64,000 bases of DNA from Candidatus Nitrohelix vancouverensis (GTDB lineage: Bacteria; Nitrospinota; Nitrospinia; Nitrospinales; VA-1). The stretch spans positions 375,885 to 439,884 of the forward strand of contig CP048620.1 of NCBI GenBank assembly GCA_015698305.1, read 5' to 3'. The position numbers were made by a program, and so were the translations under genes. The notes under the pieces are model-generated. The model saw only the letters and a list, made by a program, of their open reading frames with translations. It made no database searches and had not been told where the DNA came from. Within the stretch, counting starts at the first letter, position 1. The number at the start of each line of letters is the position of its first letter. Below, one piece after another: positions 1 to 8,012 of the stretch.

Positions 1-224
1 TTCGCGAATCTTAAATTTTTTGGGATGTCTTCCATGAGCTTCAATTTATTTTCAAAATATTTTTCGATCTGAAGCTTTTTCACTTCGCGCAGGGAGGACA
101 ACTGATTGATCGCCTGCGTTGACAATGCGGAGGTAGACTGGTTCAAAGAAATGAGGGACACTGCGGAGAGAGGAACAATTCCAACGATCAGAAAAAGAAT
201 GAGCAATTTCTTTCCGATATTCAT
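1..224 (-). CDS. Methyl-accepting chemotaxis-type receptor, N-terminal fragment (runs off the window)
   Basis: Reading leftwards from an ATG at 224 there is an open frame to the window edge (about 74 codons). It starts MNIGKKLLILFLIVGIVPLS, a basic N-terminus followed by a hydrophobic membrane segment (about residues 6-27). A Ser/Thr/Gln-rich amphipathic stretch follows (SALSTQAINQLSSLREVKK), then KLQIEKYFENKL. This pattern is typical of the first membrane helix and start of the periplasmic sensor of methyl-accepting chemotaxis proteins. A strong GGAGG lies just upstream of the start. The signalling domain is outside the window, so a histidine kinase or diguanylate cyclase with the same sensor start cannot be excluded. 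Confidence 0.6.
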   Translation of the reverse strand, partial: MNIGKKLLILFLIVGIVPLSAVSLISLNQSTSALSTQAINQLSSLREVKKLQIEKYFENKLKLMEDIPKNLRFA

Positions 225-708
225 ATGACCTCCAATGTCAAAACTGGAAAATATTTATGTGTATAAAGATACTAAATATTAACACAAGTAAATGTAAATA
301 TAGATGATTTACAGCTCTCATGTGTTTCTCTACTCTACATTCCAGAAGAATCAGGGGTCAGGCAAGCCCCCCTGCTCACCTCCAGAGGAGTAGGAATTTT
401 TCCTATAATCATACTTCAACAAAACACTAACACAAAACAGACGCCAAGACGTCGGCAACCGCCAAGCTTTACCCAACTTTATAAAGGCGCTCCATTACCG
501 GGGCTGATTTAAGGGGGCCTGCTCTATTAAAAGTACAAGCCGGGCGACAATTCCCAGCGAAACTTTATACCTGCGAGACGAGACGTTACAGTTGCGATCA
601 TCATCAACCCGCAGGCGGAAGATAATCGACGTTTGCAGATCCGACGGCCTCTGTTTCTATAGCGCTTCAGGTTTGAAAGAAAACTACAGGTGAGTTCGGG
701 TTAAACGA
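225..708. other. 484-bp stretch without a recognised gene
   Basis: No frame with convincing protein features was seen on either strand between the chemoreceptor start and the end of the Rrf2 gene. Positions 225-310 are AT-rich and probably hold the receptor promoter. A GC-rich inverted repeat (CAGGGG at 352-357 with CCCCTG at 369-374) and some further G/C-rich patches lie beyond it. They could be structured leader RNA or decayed sequence. Confidence 0.4.
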
Positions 709-1131
709 TCAGGAATCGCAAAGCGGGATACTTTGGGAAGGTTCATCTAAAATCGTTTGGATCGTTGAGTTTCTGAAAACTTCTTCCATCAAATGAATGG
801 AGTGGTTGATTTTCTTATGCAAGGCGCAAAGATTGGTTCCATGCGTCTCCAGCTTCAGGGGACATTTTTCGATCTGCTGGATGGGGTCCACCACGTTGAT
901 GATCGAAAGCAAAGGCAATTCGTCGACCGGATGGTCCAACACATAGCCGCCATGCAAACCCCTCTGAGAGCGCACGATCTTACCTTTCGCCAGGGTGTGT
1001 AATACTTTGGAAAGGTAATGCTCCGGCACCTTGGTCAGTTTTGCAATCTCCACGGTTGTCAGAGGTTTGCCGGGATTTTGCGCCAGGCTGACCACCGCTC
1101 GCAGAGCGTATTCTACTGTTTGTGAAATCAT
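709..1131 (-). CDS. Rrf2-family transcriptional regulator, probably iron-sulfur/NO responsive
   Basis: A 140-residue protein with the Rrf2 winged helix: MISQTVEYALRAVVSLA at the start, recognition region VPEHYLSKVLHTLAKGKIV and wing RGLHGGYVL. Members such as NsrR and IscR bind an iron-sulfur cluster with three Cys in the C-terminal half. Here Cys90 and Cys102 are present (ECPLK-type start, NLCALHKKI), a His (97) lies between them, and a further Cys138 is near the end, so the third ligand is uncertain. The gene is divergent from a truncated hemoglobin, with a perfect palindrome near the hemoglobin promoter. This suggests an NsrR-like nitric-oxide or redox repressor of the neighbouring gene. 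The function is inferred from family and context; the assignment to Rrf2 is firm. Confidence 0.88.
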   Translation of the reverse strand: MISQTVEYALRAVVSLAQNPGKPLTTVEIAKLTKVPEHYLSKVLHTLAKGKIVRSQRGLHGGYVLDHPVDELPLLSIINVVDPIQQIEKCPLKLETHGTNLCALHKKINHSIHLMEEVFRNSTIQTILDEPSQSIPLCDS

Positions 1132-1159
1132 ATTTGGATTTTAACCCGATAAAAAAATC

Positions 1160-1188
1160 TTGACTTTGATCATAGCAGATCGTAAATT
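1160..1188 (+). promoter_or_regulatory. Candidate sigma-70-type promoter for the hemoglobin gene
   Basis: TTGACT (1160-1165) is separated by 17 bp from TAAATT (1183-1188). It faces the truncated hemoglobin gene and would place transcription start near 1195, just before the palindrome at 1199-1218. Confidence 0.45.
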
Positions 1189-1198
1189 AAGATCAATC

Positions 1199-1218
1199 AA
1201 AAGATAAACATATCTTTT
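1199..1218. promoter_or_regulatory. Perfect 20-bp palindrome, candidate Rrf2 operator
   Basis: Arms AAAAGATA and TATCTTTT match perfectly around the spacer AACA. The shape and A/T content resemble operators of Rrf2 regulators such as NsrR. It lies 38 bp before the hemoglobin ATG and just after the candidate promoter, where a bound repressor would block transcription. The site is seen directly; the link to the adjacent Rrf2 protein is inference. Confidence 0.6.
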
Positions 1219-1256
1219 TATCTCCATCACAACACTCAGCAACAAACGAGGTCATC

Positions 1257-1688
1257 ATGGAAGACAAAAAAGACAGCCCCGACCCACTCCCCCAGGACAT
1301 CCAGTCCGGCCCAGCCATCCGCCATCTCGTCGATACATTCTATACAAACGTGCGACAGGATAACCTGATCGGACCGATTTTTGAAGAAACCGTCGAAGAC
1401 TGGGGAAAACACCTGCCCACCATGTATCGTTTTTGGGAGAAACTTCTGTTCAACGTCCCCGATTACGACGGCAACCCCTTTCAAAAACACCTGAGCCTGC
1501 CTGTGCAACCGCCCCATTTTACGCGATGGATCGAATTATTCACTCAAACCGTGGACGACCATTTCGCAGGCCCCAAAGCGGAAGAGGCCAAGACCTTTGC
1601 CCGAAAAATAGCCAGCACCTTTCAGCTGAGAATGGGCCTGAAGCCTGAAAACCCCGAATGGGCGGTTCCGAATTATACGCGCGGATGA
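1257..1688 (+). CDS. Group III truncated hemoglobin
   Basis: A 143-residue globin of the short 2-over-2 fold. Tyr29 (FYTNV) fits the B10 position that contacts the bound ligand. The central region matches group III members: FWEKLLFN, YDGNPFQKHLSL, then HFTRWIELFTQTVDDHF with His87 as the likely proximal heme ligand. Group III globins are cytoplasmic and are associated with oxygen or nitric-oxide chemistry. The ATG at 1257 is preceded by GAGG. Divergence from an Rrf2 regulator and a nearby RIC-type remnant both point to nitric-oxide or nitrite stress. Family assignment is good; the exact substrate is not known. Confidence 0.9.
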   Translation: MEDKKDSPDPLPQDIQSGPAIRHLVDTFYTNVRQDNLIGPIFEETVEDWGKHLPTMYRFWEKLLFNVPDYDGNPFQKHLSLPVQPPHFTRWIELFTQTVDDHFAGPKAEEAKTFARKIASTFQLRMGLKPENPEWAVPNYTRG

Positions 1689-1747
1689 TGGCAGGGGTCC
1701 AGAAACATATGAGGCCTCGCCAAACCTGTTTTTTCTGAATAAATTTC

Positions 1748-1936
1748 ATGAATATCAGGAACAAGACAATGGACGCCATCCTACTGGCAGGAAAACAGGC
1801 AGAGAGCGATTTTGTTAACCAGAACCCACAAGCGAAGGAGCTGGAAGCGGACACGCACCTGCATGTCCACAAGGAAAACAACCTGCTTTTTCACAGGCGC
1901 TGGAAGCGTCTTTGGTATAAAATAGACGGTGGGTAG
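1748..1936 (+). pseudogene. C-terminal remnant of an RIC/ScdA/YtfE-type iron-sulfur repair protein
   Basis: A 62-codon frame containing NPQAKELEADTHLHVHKENN followed by LLF. This closely resembles the last hemerythrin-like helix of RIC (ScdA/YtfE) di-iron proteins, where His and Glu of an H-x-H-x-E-N-N pattern bind iron. Complete members are about 220 residues; here only the last part is present, the other iron ligands are missing, and the end (RRWKRLWYKIDGG) differs from the family. The upstream sequence runs straight into the hemoglobin gene, so most of the coding region has been deleted. A small functional protein is possible but less likely. Confidence 0.5.
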
Positions 1937-1946
1937 ATCAACCTAC

Positions 1947-1985
1947 GGAAGCTCGCATGCTATGCAAGGGAGCTTCCTCTTTAGC
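1947..1985 (+). terminator. Inverted repeat, candidate terminator
   Basis: GGAAGCTC (1947-1954) pairs perfectly with GAGCTTCC (1970-1977) over a 15-nt loop and is followed by TCTTT. It lies between the RIC remnant and the transposase and could end the hemoglobin transcript. The T-run is short, and the repeat could instead be part of an insertion-element end. Confidence 0.35.
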
Positions 1986-2029
1986 TTGTTCCCCGGCGCT
2001 ATGGGAGAAACAAGGAAAGGAAACTCCGC

Positions 2030-3055
2030 ATGTCAGTTGCAGATAAGAAAAAAGCATACAGCAGACTGAGCGCTCTTCAGTTGGCCGAGTCCCTTGGCAA
2101 TGTCACCGAAGCCTGCAGACAGCAGGGCCTCTCGCGCGCGCAGTTTTATCAATACAAGCATCGCTTCAAAACGCATGGTCTGGAAGGGCTGGAAGATTTA
2201 TCCCCCATCAATCGGCGCCATCCCTTAACAACGCCGCCTGAAGTTGTGGACACCATCATCCAGCTTTCACTGGAAAACCCGCAATGGGGGTGCGTTCGGC
2301 TTTCGGACCAACTCAAACTCAGGGACATTTCCGTTTCCAGCCCCACGGTGCAAAAGATTTTGATTCAGAATCGAATGGGATCAAAAAACCAGCGCCTGCG
2401 TAAACTCGAAAAGAACGCGCTGAACAGCAAAGTCGACCTGACTCCCGAACAGGTGATGATCCTGGAAAAAGCCAATCCCTGCTTTAAAGAAAGACATCGC
2501 GGCTATTTTCGTCCCGGTGAATTGCTAACGCAAAACACTTTGCTCGTCGGCTCCCTCGAAGGCATCGGTCGAGTCTACGCGCAAACCGTGATCGATATCT
2601 GCGGCTCTTACGCCTTTGGCTACCTGCACGTCGACAAACTGCCTGCGCACGCCGCCGCCATCCTGCATCGAAAAGTTTTACCGCAATACAAGGAATGGGG
2701 ATTCGAGGTCAAATCGATCCAGACCGATAGCGGACGCGAATATCGAGGCAAGGATTATCACCCTTACAAGTTATATCTAGCTCTCAACGAGATACGGCAC
2801 TGCCGCCTCAAGGGAGACCACCCCTCCACCAATGGGGGTTACATCGAACGATTCAACCGCGTCGTCATGGACGAATTCTTCCGCCCCAAATTGAAGGGGA
2901 CGCGCTACGATTCACTCGAACAACTGCAAAATGATTTTGATCTCTGGCTGAAACATTACAACGAAGAACGTCGCCATCCCGGTTTCCCGAATAAAGGCAA
3001 ACGTCCGATCAACATCATTCGGCAATTCAACCGTAGCATCCCCCAACCGGGCTAA
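2030..3055 (+). mobile_element. IS481-like transposase, probably inactive
   Basis: A 341-residue protein with an N-terminal helix-turn-helix region (VTEACRQQGLSRAQFYQYKHR), a second HTH-like part (PEVVDTIIQLSLENPQWGCVRLS) and an rve/DDE integrase core. Asp233 (QTDSGREY) and Glu273 (NGGYIERFNR) are present, and the C-terminus LKHYNEERRHPGF is typical of the IS481 group. The first acidic residue, normally in a GEL-x3-DT context, appears as Asn169 (GELLTQNTL; codon AAC at 2534-2536), which should abolish catalysis. No terminal inverted repeats or target duplications could be recognised, and the stop codon is only 10 bp from the end of cusA. It has a good purine-rich ribosome site. It is likely a relic or a domesticated DNA-binding protein. 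Confidence 0.85.
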
Positions 3056-3065
3056 ACCGCCCGAA

Positions 3066-6000
3066 TCAAGCGGCGGCCCGGTCGAGATCATTTCCGGTCT
3101 CGCTCCGAACGCCGCGCGACCGAAGCCGATCAAAACGAAACTGCAAAACCATTGCGTACAAAGCGGGCAGAACGATCAGGTTCAATAACGTCGCCGTGAC
3201 CATTCCGCCGATCATGGGCGCGGCGATCCGCTTCATCAGTTCCGAGCCGGTCCCCTCTCCAATCATGATGGGCAGAAGCCCGACGATCGTGGAGATCACC
3301 GTCATCATGATCGGACGAATTCGAGAACAAGTCCCTTCCCAAACCACCGCCAAAACGTCTTGCCCGTTTTTAATGGCGGCGCAGGCCATTCGTTTTTCAA
3401 ACAACTGCCCCGTATAAACCAACGCCAGAACGCCGATCTCCGCCGCCACGCCCGCCAACGCGATGAAACCGACAACCACCGCCACGCTCAGTTCGTATTG
3501 CAGGTAGTACAACATCCAGATACCGCCGACAAGGGCAAAAGGCAGTGAAAGCATAACGATCAAAGTCTCCGCCATGCGCTGAAAATTCAAATACAGGAGT
3601 AGAAAAATAATCAGCAAGGTGAGAGGAATCACGACCTTCAATCGCTCCTTCGCTCTTTGCATGTATTCGTATTGACCGCTCCAGGCCAACGAATACCCCG
3701 CAGGCAATACGAGACGTTCGTTCAAAACGGCTTGCGCCGTTTCCACATAACTGCCCACATCGATATCTTTCAAATCGATATAAATCCAAGCGTTCAAACG
3801 CGCATTCTCACTCTTGATGACAGGAGGACCTTTCTTGAACGAGATCGTTGCGACCTGCGCGATGGGAATATGATCGCCGCCCGGAGTCGGTATCAACACC
3901 CGCTTCAACTGGCTGATATCTTCGCGAAAGCCGCGATTGTAACGCACATTGACAGGGTAACGCTCCAGTCCCTGAATGACTGTGGAAACGTTCATGCCTC
4001 CGATCGCCGTTTGTATCACGTCCTGTATGTCGCCAACGGTCAGGCCATAACGCGCGGCCTCCTCCCGGTTGATATCAATATCCAGATAGTTCCCGCCGAC
4101 GACGCGTTCGGAAAAAACGCTCAAGGTTCCGGGCAGGTCCTTAATAATGGATTCCGCCTTCATGCCCAGTTCCTGCAGAACTTCCAGATCGTTCCCGGCT
4201 ATCTTGATTCCGACCGGCGTTTTGATTCCCGTCGAAAGCATATCGATACGCGTCTTGATCGGCATGGTCCAGATATTGGTCAGGCCGGGAATCTGCAAAG
4301 CCGCATCCATTTCCTGAACCAGTTTCTTATGCGTCATTCCAGCCCGCCATTCCGACGCCGGTTTCAGCATGATGGTCGTTTCCACCATGCTCAGCGGCGC
4401 CGAATCGGTCGCTGTTTCCGCGCGACCTATTTTCCCGAACACGCGATGGACTTCGGGAAAGGTTTTTATAATTTTATCCGTCTGTTGCAAAATCTCTTTG
4501 GCCTTGGTGATGGAAATACCAGGCAAGGTCGTCGGCATGTAGAGGATGTCTCCTTCATTCAAAGGAGGCATGAACTCAGAGCCGAGGCGCTGTAAAGGAA
4601 CGACCGTCACCGCCAAAGCCACCAGAGCCGACAGAATCACCGGCGTCTTCAATCGAAGAGCAAGCCAGATCAGCGGTTTGAACAATCCCGTGAAAAGAAG
4701 ATTGAAGGGGTTGTAACGTTCCGGCAGAACTTTGCCGCGCACAAAATAACCCATCAACACCGGCGTCAGCGTGATTGATAACAAGGCCGCCGCAAACAGC
4801 GAGTAGGTCCAGGTGAAGGCCATTGGAGTGAAGAGCCGACCCTCCTGCGCCTGCAAGGCAAACACGGGAATGAAGGCGGCGGTCATGATCAACAAACTGA
4901 AAAAAATTGCAGGCCCCACCTCTATCGCCGATTCGTAAATGATCTGCCAATGATTCTTCTCCCCCTTGTCCCGCGCCAGATGCTTGTGCGCGTTTTCTAT
5001 CATTACGATGGCCCCGTCGATCAAAGCCCCGATGGCGATGGCGATGCCGCCAAGCGACATGATATTTGCGTTCAAGCCCTGCAGGTTCATGATGATGAAG
5101 GCCATGAGAACGCTGAGAGGAATGATGATGATCGCCACCAGTGCGGACCGCAAATGGAGCAGAAACAGAATGCAGATGAGAGAAACGCCGATGCCTTCTT
5201 CAATCAACTTTTCCTTCAGGTTGTCAACCGCGCTCAGGATCAGGCCCGAACGATCATAAACCGGAACGATCTCCACGCCATCCGGCAGCCCCGCCTTCAA
5301 AGCCTCCAGCTTCTTCTTAACATTTTCAATGACCTCCAGCGCATTCTCTCCATAACGTTGAACAACGATTCCGCCAACCACCTCGCCCTCGCCGTTCAAA
5401 TCCACCAGACCGCGCCGCAACTCCGGCCCCACCTGCACCCGCGCCACGTCTCTCAACAAAACAGGAACGCCTTGCTTGTCCGCGCCCACCGGAACCGCGC
5501 GCAAATCGTCCAGAGTTTTGATGTAGCCGAGTCCGCGCACCATGTATTCCGTTTCGGACATTTCAAGAAGACGACCGCCTACGTCGTTGTTGCTTCTCTT
5601 GATCGCCATGACGATCTTGTGCAAAGGCAGGTCATAAGCGACGAGTTTGTTCGGATCGATCTCGACCTGAAACTGTTTGACGTAACCGCCGATACTGGCG
5701 ACTTCGGAAACGCCGGGCACGGTTTGCAATTCGTAACGCAGGTACCAGTCCTGCAAGGAACGCAGTTCGGACAAATCGCGCTTGCCGGTGGAATCCACCA
5801 GCGCGTATTCATAAATCCAGCCCACCCCCGTCGCATCCGGCCCCAAAGTCGGCGTCACGCCCGCAGGCAAACGATCCGACGCAAAGTTCAACTGCTCAAG
5901 CACCCGACTGCGCGCCCAGTACATGTCCGTGCCGTCTTCGAAAATGATATAGACGAATGAGAGGCCGAAAAATGAAAAGCCGCGAACCACCTTGGCGTGA

Positions 6001-6230
6001 GGGACTGAAAGCATCGCCGTCGTCAAGGGATAGGTGATTTGATCTTCCACAATCTGCGGTGCCTGACCGGAATACTTGGTGAAGAGGATGACCTGCACGT
6101 CGCTCAGGTCCGGAATCGCATCCAGCGGCGTCCGGTTCATGGAATAAGCGCCCCAGGCCATGATGAAAGCCGTTCCCAGCAACACCAGAAACCGGTTCTT
6201 TAATGAAAAGCCAATGACATGTTTCAGCAC
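3066..6230 (-). CDS. cusA: CusA-like heavy-metal RND efflux pump
   Basis: An inner-membrane proton-driven transporter of about 1054 residues, the usual length for heavy-metal RND pumps, with two repeated halves of six membrane helices and two large periplasmic loops. GIAIAIGALIDGAIVMIENA (about residues 394-414) matches the Cu/Ag (CusA) subgroup rather than Czc. The substrate-path regions ETATDSAPLSMVETTIM and RIDMLSTGIKTPVG carry Met residues as in CusA. I chose the GTG at 6230 because GGAGAG precedes it by 5 nt and it aligns with the N-terminus of known CusA; a GTG at 6251 would add 7 residues. It is the last gene of an operon with a TolC-type channel and a CusB-type adaptor. Copper or silver export is inferred from the subgroup signature. 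Confidence 0.9.
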   Translation of the reverse strand: MLKHVIGFSLKNRFLVLLGTAFIMAWGAYSMNRTPLDAIPDLSDVQVILFTKYSGQAPQIVEDQITYPLTTAMLSVPHAKVVRGFSFFGLSFVYIIFEDGTDMYWARSRVLEQLNFASDRLPAGVTPTLGPDATGVGWIYEYALVDSTGKRDLSELRSLQDWYLRYELQTVPGVSEVASIGGYVKQFQVEIDPNKLVAYDLPLHKIVMAIKRSNNDVGGRLLEMSETEYMVRGLGYIKTLDDLRAVPVGADKQGVPVLLRDVARVQVGPELRRGLVDLNGEGEVVGGIVVQRYGENALEVIENVKKKLEALKAGLPDGVEIVPVYDRSGLILSAVDNLKEKLIEEGIGVSLICILFLLHLRSALVAIIIIPLSVLMAFIIMNLQGLNANIMSLGGIAIAIGALIDGAIVMIENAHKHLARDKGEKNHWQIIYESAIEVGPAIFFSLLIMTAAFIPVFALQAQEGRLFTPMAFTWTYSLFAAALLSITLTPVLMGYFVRGKVLPERYNPFNLLFTGLFKPLIWLALRLKTPVILSALVALAVTVVPLQRLGSEFMPPLNEGDILYMPTTLPGISITKAKEILQQTDKIIKTFPEVHRVFGKIGRAETATDSAPLSMVETTIMLKPASEWRAGMTHKKLVQEMDAALQIPGLTNIWTMPIKTRIDMLSTGIKTPVGIKIAGNDLEVLQELGMKAESIIKDLPGTLSVFSERVVGGNYLDIDINREEAARYGLTVGDIQDVIQTAIGGMNVSTVIQGLERYPVNVRYNRGFREDISQLKRVLIPTPGGDHIPIAQVATISFKKGPPVIKSENARLNAWIYIDLKDIDVGSYVETAQAVLNERLVLPAGYSLAWSGQYEYMQRAKERLKVVIPLTLLIIFLLLYLNFQRMAETLIVMLSLPFALVGGIWMLYYLQYELSVAVVVGFIALAGVAAEIGVLALVYTGQLFEKRMACAAIKNGQDVLAVVWEGTCSRIRPIMMTVISTIVGLLPIMIGEGTGSELMKRIAAPMIGGMVTATLLNLIVLPALYAMVLQFRFDRLRSRGVRSETGNDLDRAAA

Positions 6231-6297
6231 AGGGTCTCTCCAGAAAAGCACGAAGATTCTTCCAAGCTGAGCAAGCCCTTCGAGCGATCGATGCGCC

Positions 6298-7977
6298 TCA
6301 TTTCATCCCCTCCATCGCTGAGCGCTCAGCCATCGGAGCTTCTTCCAAATGAAGTTTCAGGTCGGCGTCCACGCCTTTCGAACCTTCCGACTTCAGCGCG
6401 CGCGCGGGTTTTCCCTCCTCATTCATTCTATTGAGCGCGTCTTTCATTCTGCTTTCAGAATCGATCAAAAACGTCGACGAAGTGACCACGCTCTCGCCAG
6501 ACCTCACTCCCTCCAACACCTGGACATAACCTTGCGCCTTCACGCCGAGCTTGATCTGGCGCGACTCGAAACCTCCCGACTTGTTTTGCACCAGCGCATG
6601 CGTCTTGTCGCCGGAATGGATCACCGCCTCCTCTGGAATCGCCGCGCCGCGCGCGCTCGCCTCGGTTTTCAAGACGACATTCGCGAACATCTCCGGCTTC
6701 AAATCCCAGTCCGGGTTGGGAAACTCCATACGAACTTTCAAGGTGCGCGAATCCGCGCTGAGAACCGGATCGATGAAGGTCACATTGCCCTTATAGGTTT
6801 TTCCCGGAGCATAGGACAAAGTCATTTCCGCCTCCTGCCCCAATCGCACCCAGGGCGCCTCGTACTCATACACGTCGGCGATCACCCAGATCGTCGACAA
6901 GTCGGCGATCATGTATAAATTCATGCCCGGTTGAACGTGCATCCCATGCAAGACGTTCTTCTTTAAAACAAAACCTTTCACCGGCGAATGAATGTGCAGG
7001 TTTTTTTCAACCTTCCGGCTCTTCACCAGTTCGTCGATCTGATGTTGTGGCACATCAAACAATTCCAACCGCCTCAATGTCGACGCCAACAGTCCCTCAG
7101 CGCCGCGACTGATCTCAGGAAAAGGACTGTCCTTGAGCGTCTCCTGATAATTCAGAGCCAGAATCAACTCTTCCTGCGTCGAGACCAACTCGGGACTGTA
7201 GATATCCAAAAGCACATCGTTGCGTTTCACCTCCTGCCCGGTCACGTCGACGTAAAGTTTTTCGATCCAGCCGCCGTATTTGGTGTGAATATGATGCACC
7301 AGACGCTCATCGTAAGTCAGCCGACCCACCGTTCGGATCTCGCGTTGTAATGCGCGGTTTTTAACCTTCTCCGTTTTCACGCCAAAATTCTGGGTCACTG
7401 TCGGGCTGATGGACACCGAACCATCCGCCGAATCGTTCGCGCCTTCGTAGACCGGGATCAGATCCATTCCCATGGGGCTTTTCCCCGGGCGATCCGATTT
7501 GAACGAAGGATCCATCGGCGCCCGCCAGTATTTGATTTTCTTACCTGCCGATGTAGAATCGCCGGCAGTCGGTTGACCAGCGCCGCCCGCCGCCCCAGCC
7601 TGCCCGTGTATTCGGTCGACCAGCGCTTCGGTTTTTTCATAAACCCGATCGCTCAGGGGAACGGCCTTCTCCATCCCCATCGCAAACCAGCGTTCGCCTT
7701 GCTTGACCAGCTCGCTCATCACCTCAGGGCGCGTCGCGAATCCCATTAAAAACACGCCAAGAACCAAAGCAAACAGCAAGACCGCTCGCAGAAGACTGAA
7801 TCTCTTTTCCCGCGCCTGCGGCTCGAAATCATCTTCCATAGGAAAAAGAACTTCATCCGCGTCGGCATCTTCCCGCTCTACTCCCCCAAGGCTTCCCATA
7901 GACTCATCCGCGCTCGTTTCAGGACCTGCCTGCGGCGAATGATCTCGAAAAAATTTCTTTTTGAATTGTTCAAACAT
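6298..7977 (-). CDS. cusB: CusB-like RND periplasmic adaptor with heavy-metal-binding domain
   Basis: A 559-residue membrane-fusion protein. It has an acidic cytoplasmic N-terminus, one membrane segment (LLRAVLLFALVLGVFLMGFA, about residues 63-82) and a short heavy-metal-binding domain about residues 147-178 (YWRAPMDPSF, then GKSPMGMDLIPVYEG). The barrel-sandwich and beta-barrel parts follow: GWIEKLYVDVTGQEVKRNDV, helical hairpin, HSPVKGFVLKKNVLHGMHV and TFIDPVLSADSRTLKVRMEF. Such adaptors link the inner-membrane pump to the outer-membrane channel, and the metal-binding domain passes metal to the pump. It lies between the TolC-type gene and cusA with short gaps, so the three are probably co-transcribed. 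Confidence 0.9.
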   Translation of the reverse strand: MFEQFKKKFFRDHSPQAGPETSADESMGSLGGVEREDADADEVLFPMEDDFEPQAREKRFSLLRAVLLFALVLGVFLMGFATRPEVMSELVKQGERWFAMGMEKAVPLSDRVYEKTEALVDRIHGQAGAAGGAGQPTAGDSTSAGKKIKYWRAPMDPSFKSDRPGKSPMGMDLIPVYEGANDSADGSVSISPTVTQNFGVKTEKVKNRALQREIRTVGRLTYDERLVHHIHTKYGGWIEKLYVDVTGQEVKRNDVLLDIYSPELVSTQEELILALNYQETLKDSPFPEISRGAEGLLASTLRRLELFDVPQHQIDELVKSRKVEKNLHIHSPVKGFVLKKNVLHGMHVQPGMNLYMIADLSTIWVIADVYEYEAPWVRLGQEAEMTLSYAPGKTYKGNVTFIDPVLSADSRTLKVRMEFPNPDWDLKPEMFANVVLKTEASARGAAIPEEAVIHSGDKTHALVQNKSGGFESRQIKLGVKAQGYVQVLEGVRSGESVVTSSTFLIDSESRMKDALNRMNEEGKPARALKSEGSKGVDADLKLHLEEAPMAERSAMEGMK

Positions 7978-8012
7978 TTTTAATATCCCGTATGAAATGG
8001 CTGATGAACCCG

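Noticed and set aside
390-470. Possible cyclic-di-GMP (GEMM) riboswitch upstream of the chemoreceptor
   Set aside because: On the minus strand GGTTGCCGA (452-460) resembles the 3' end of the motif, but the conserved GACGCAAAGC core is missing.
3657-5960. Long plus-strand frames opposite cusA (312 and 336 codons)
   Set aside because: They lie antisense to a clear RND pump, are rich in His/Arg/Gln as expected for shadow frames in this GC range, and show no signal peptide or family motif.
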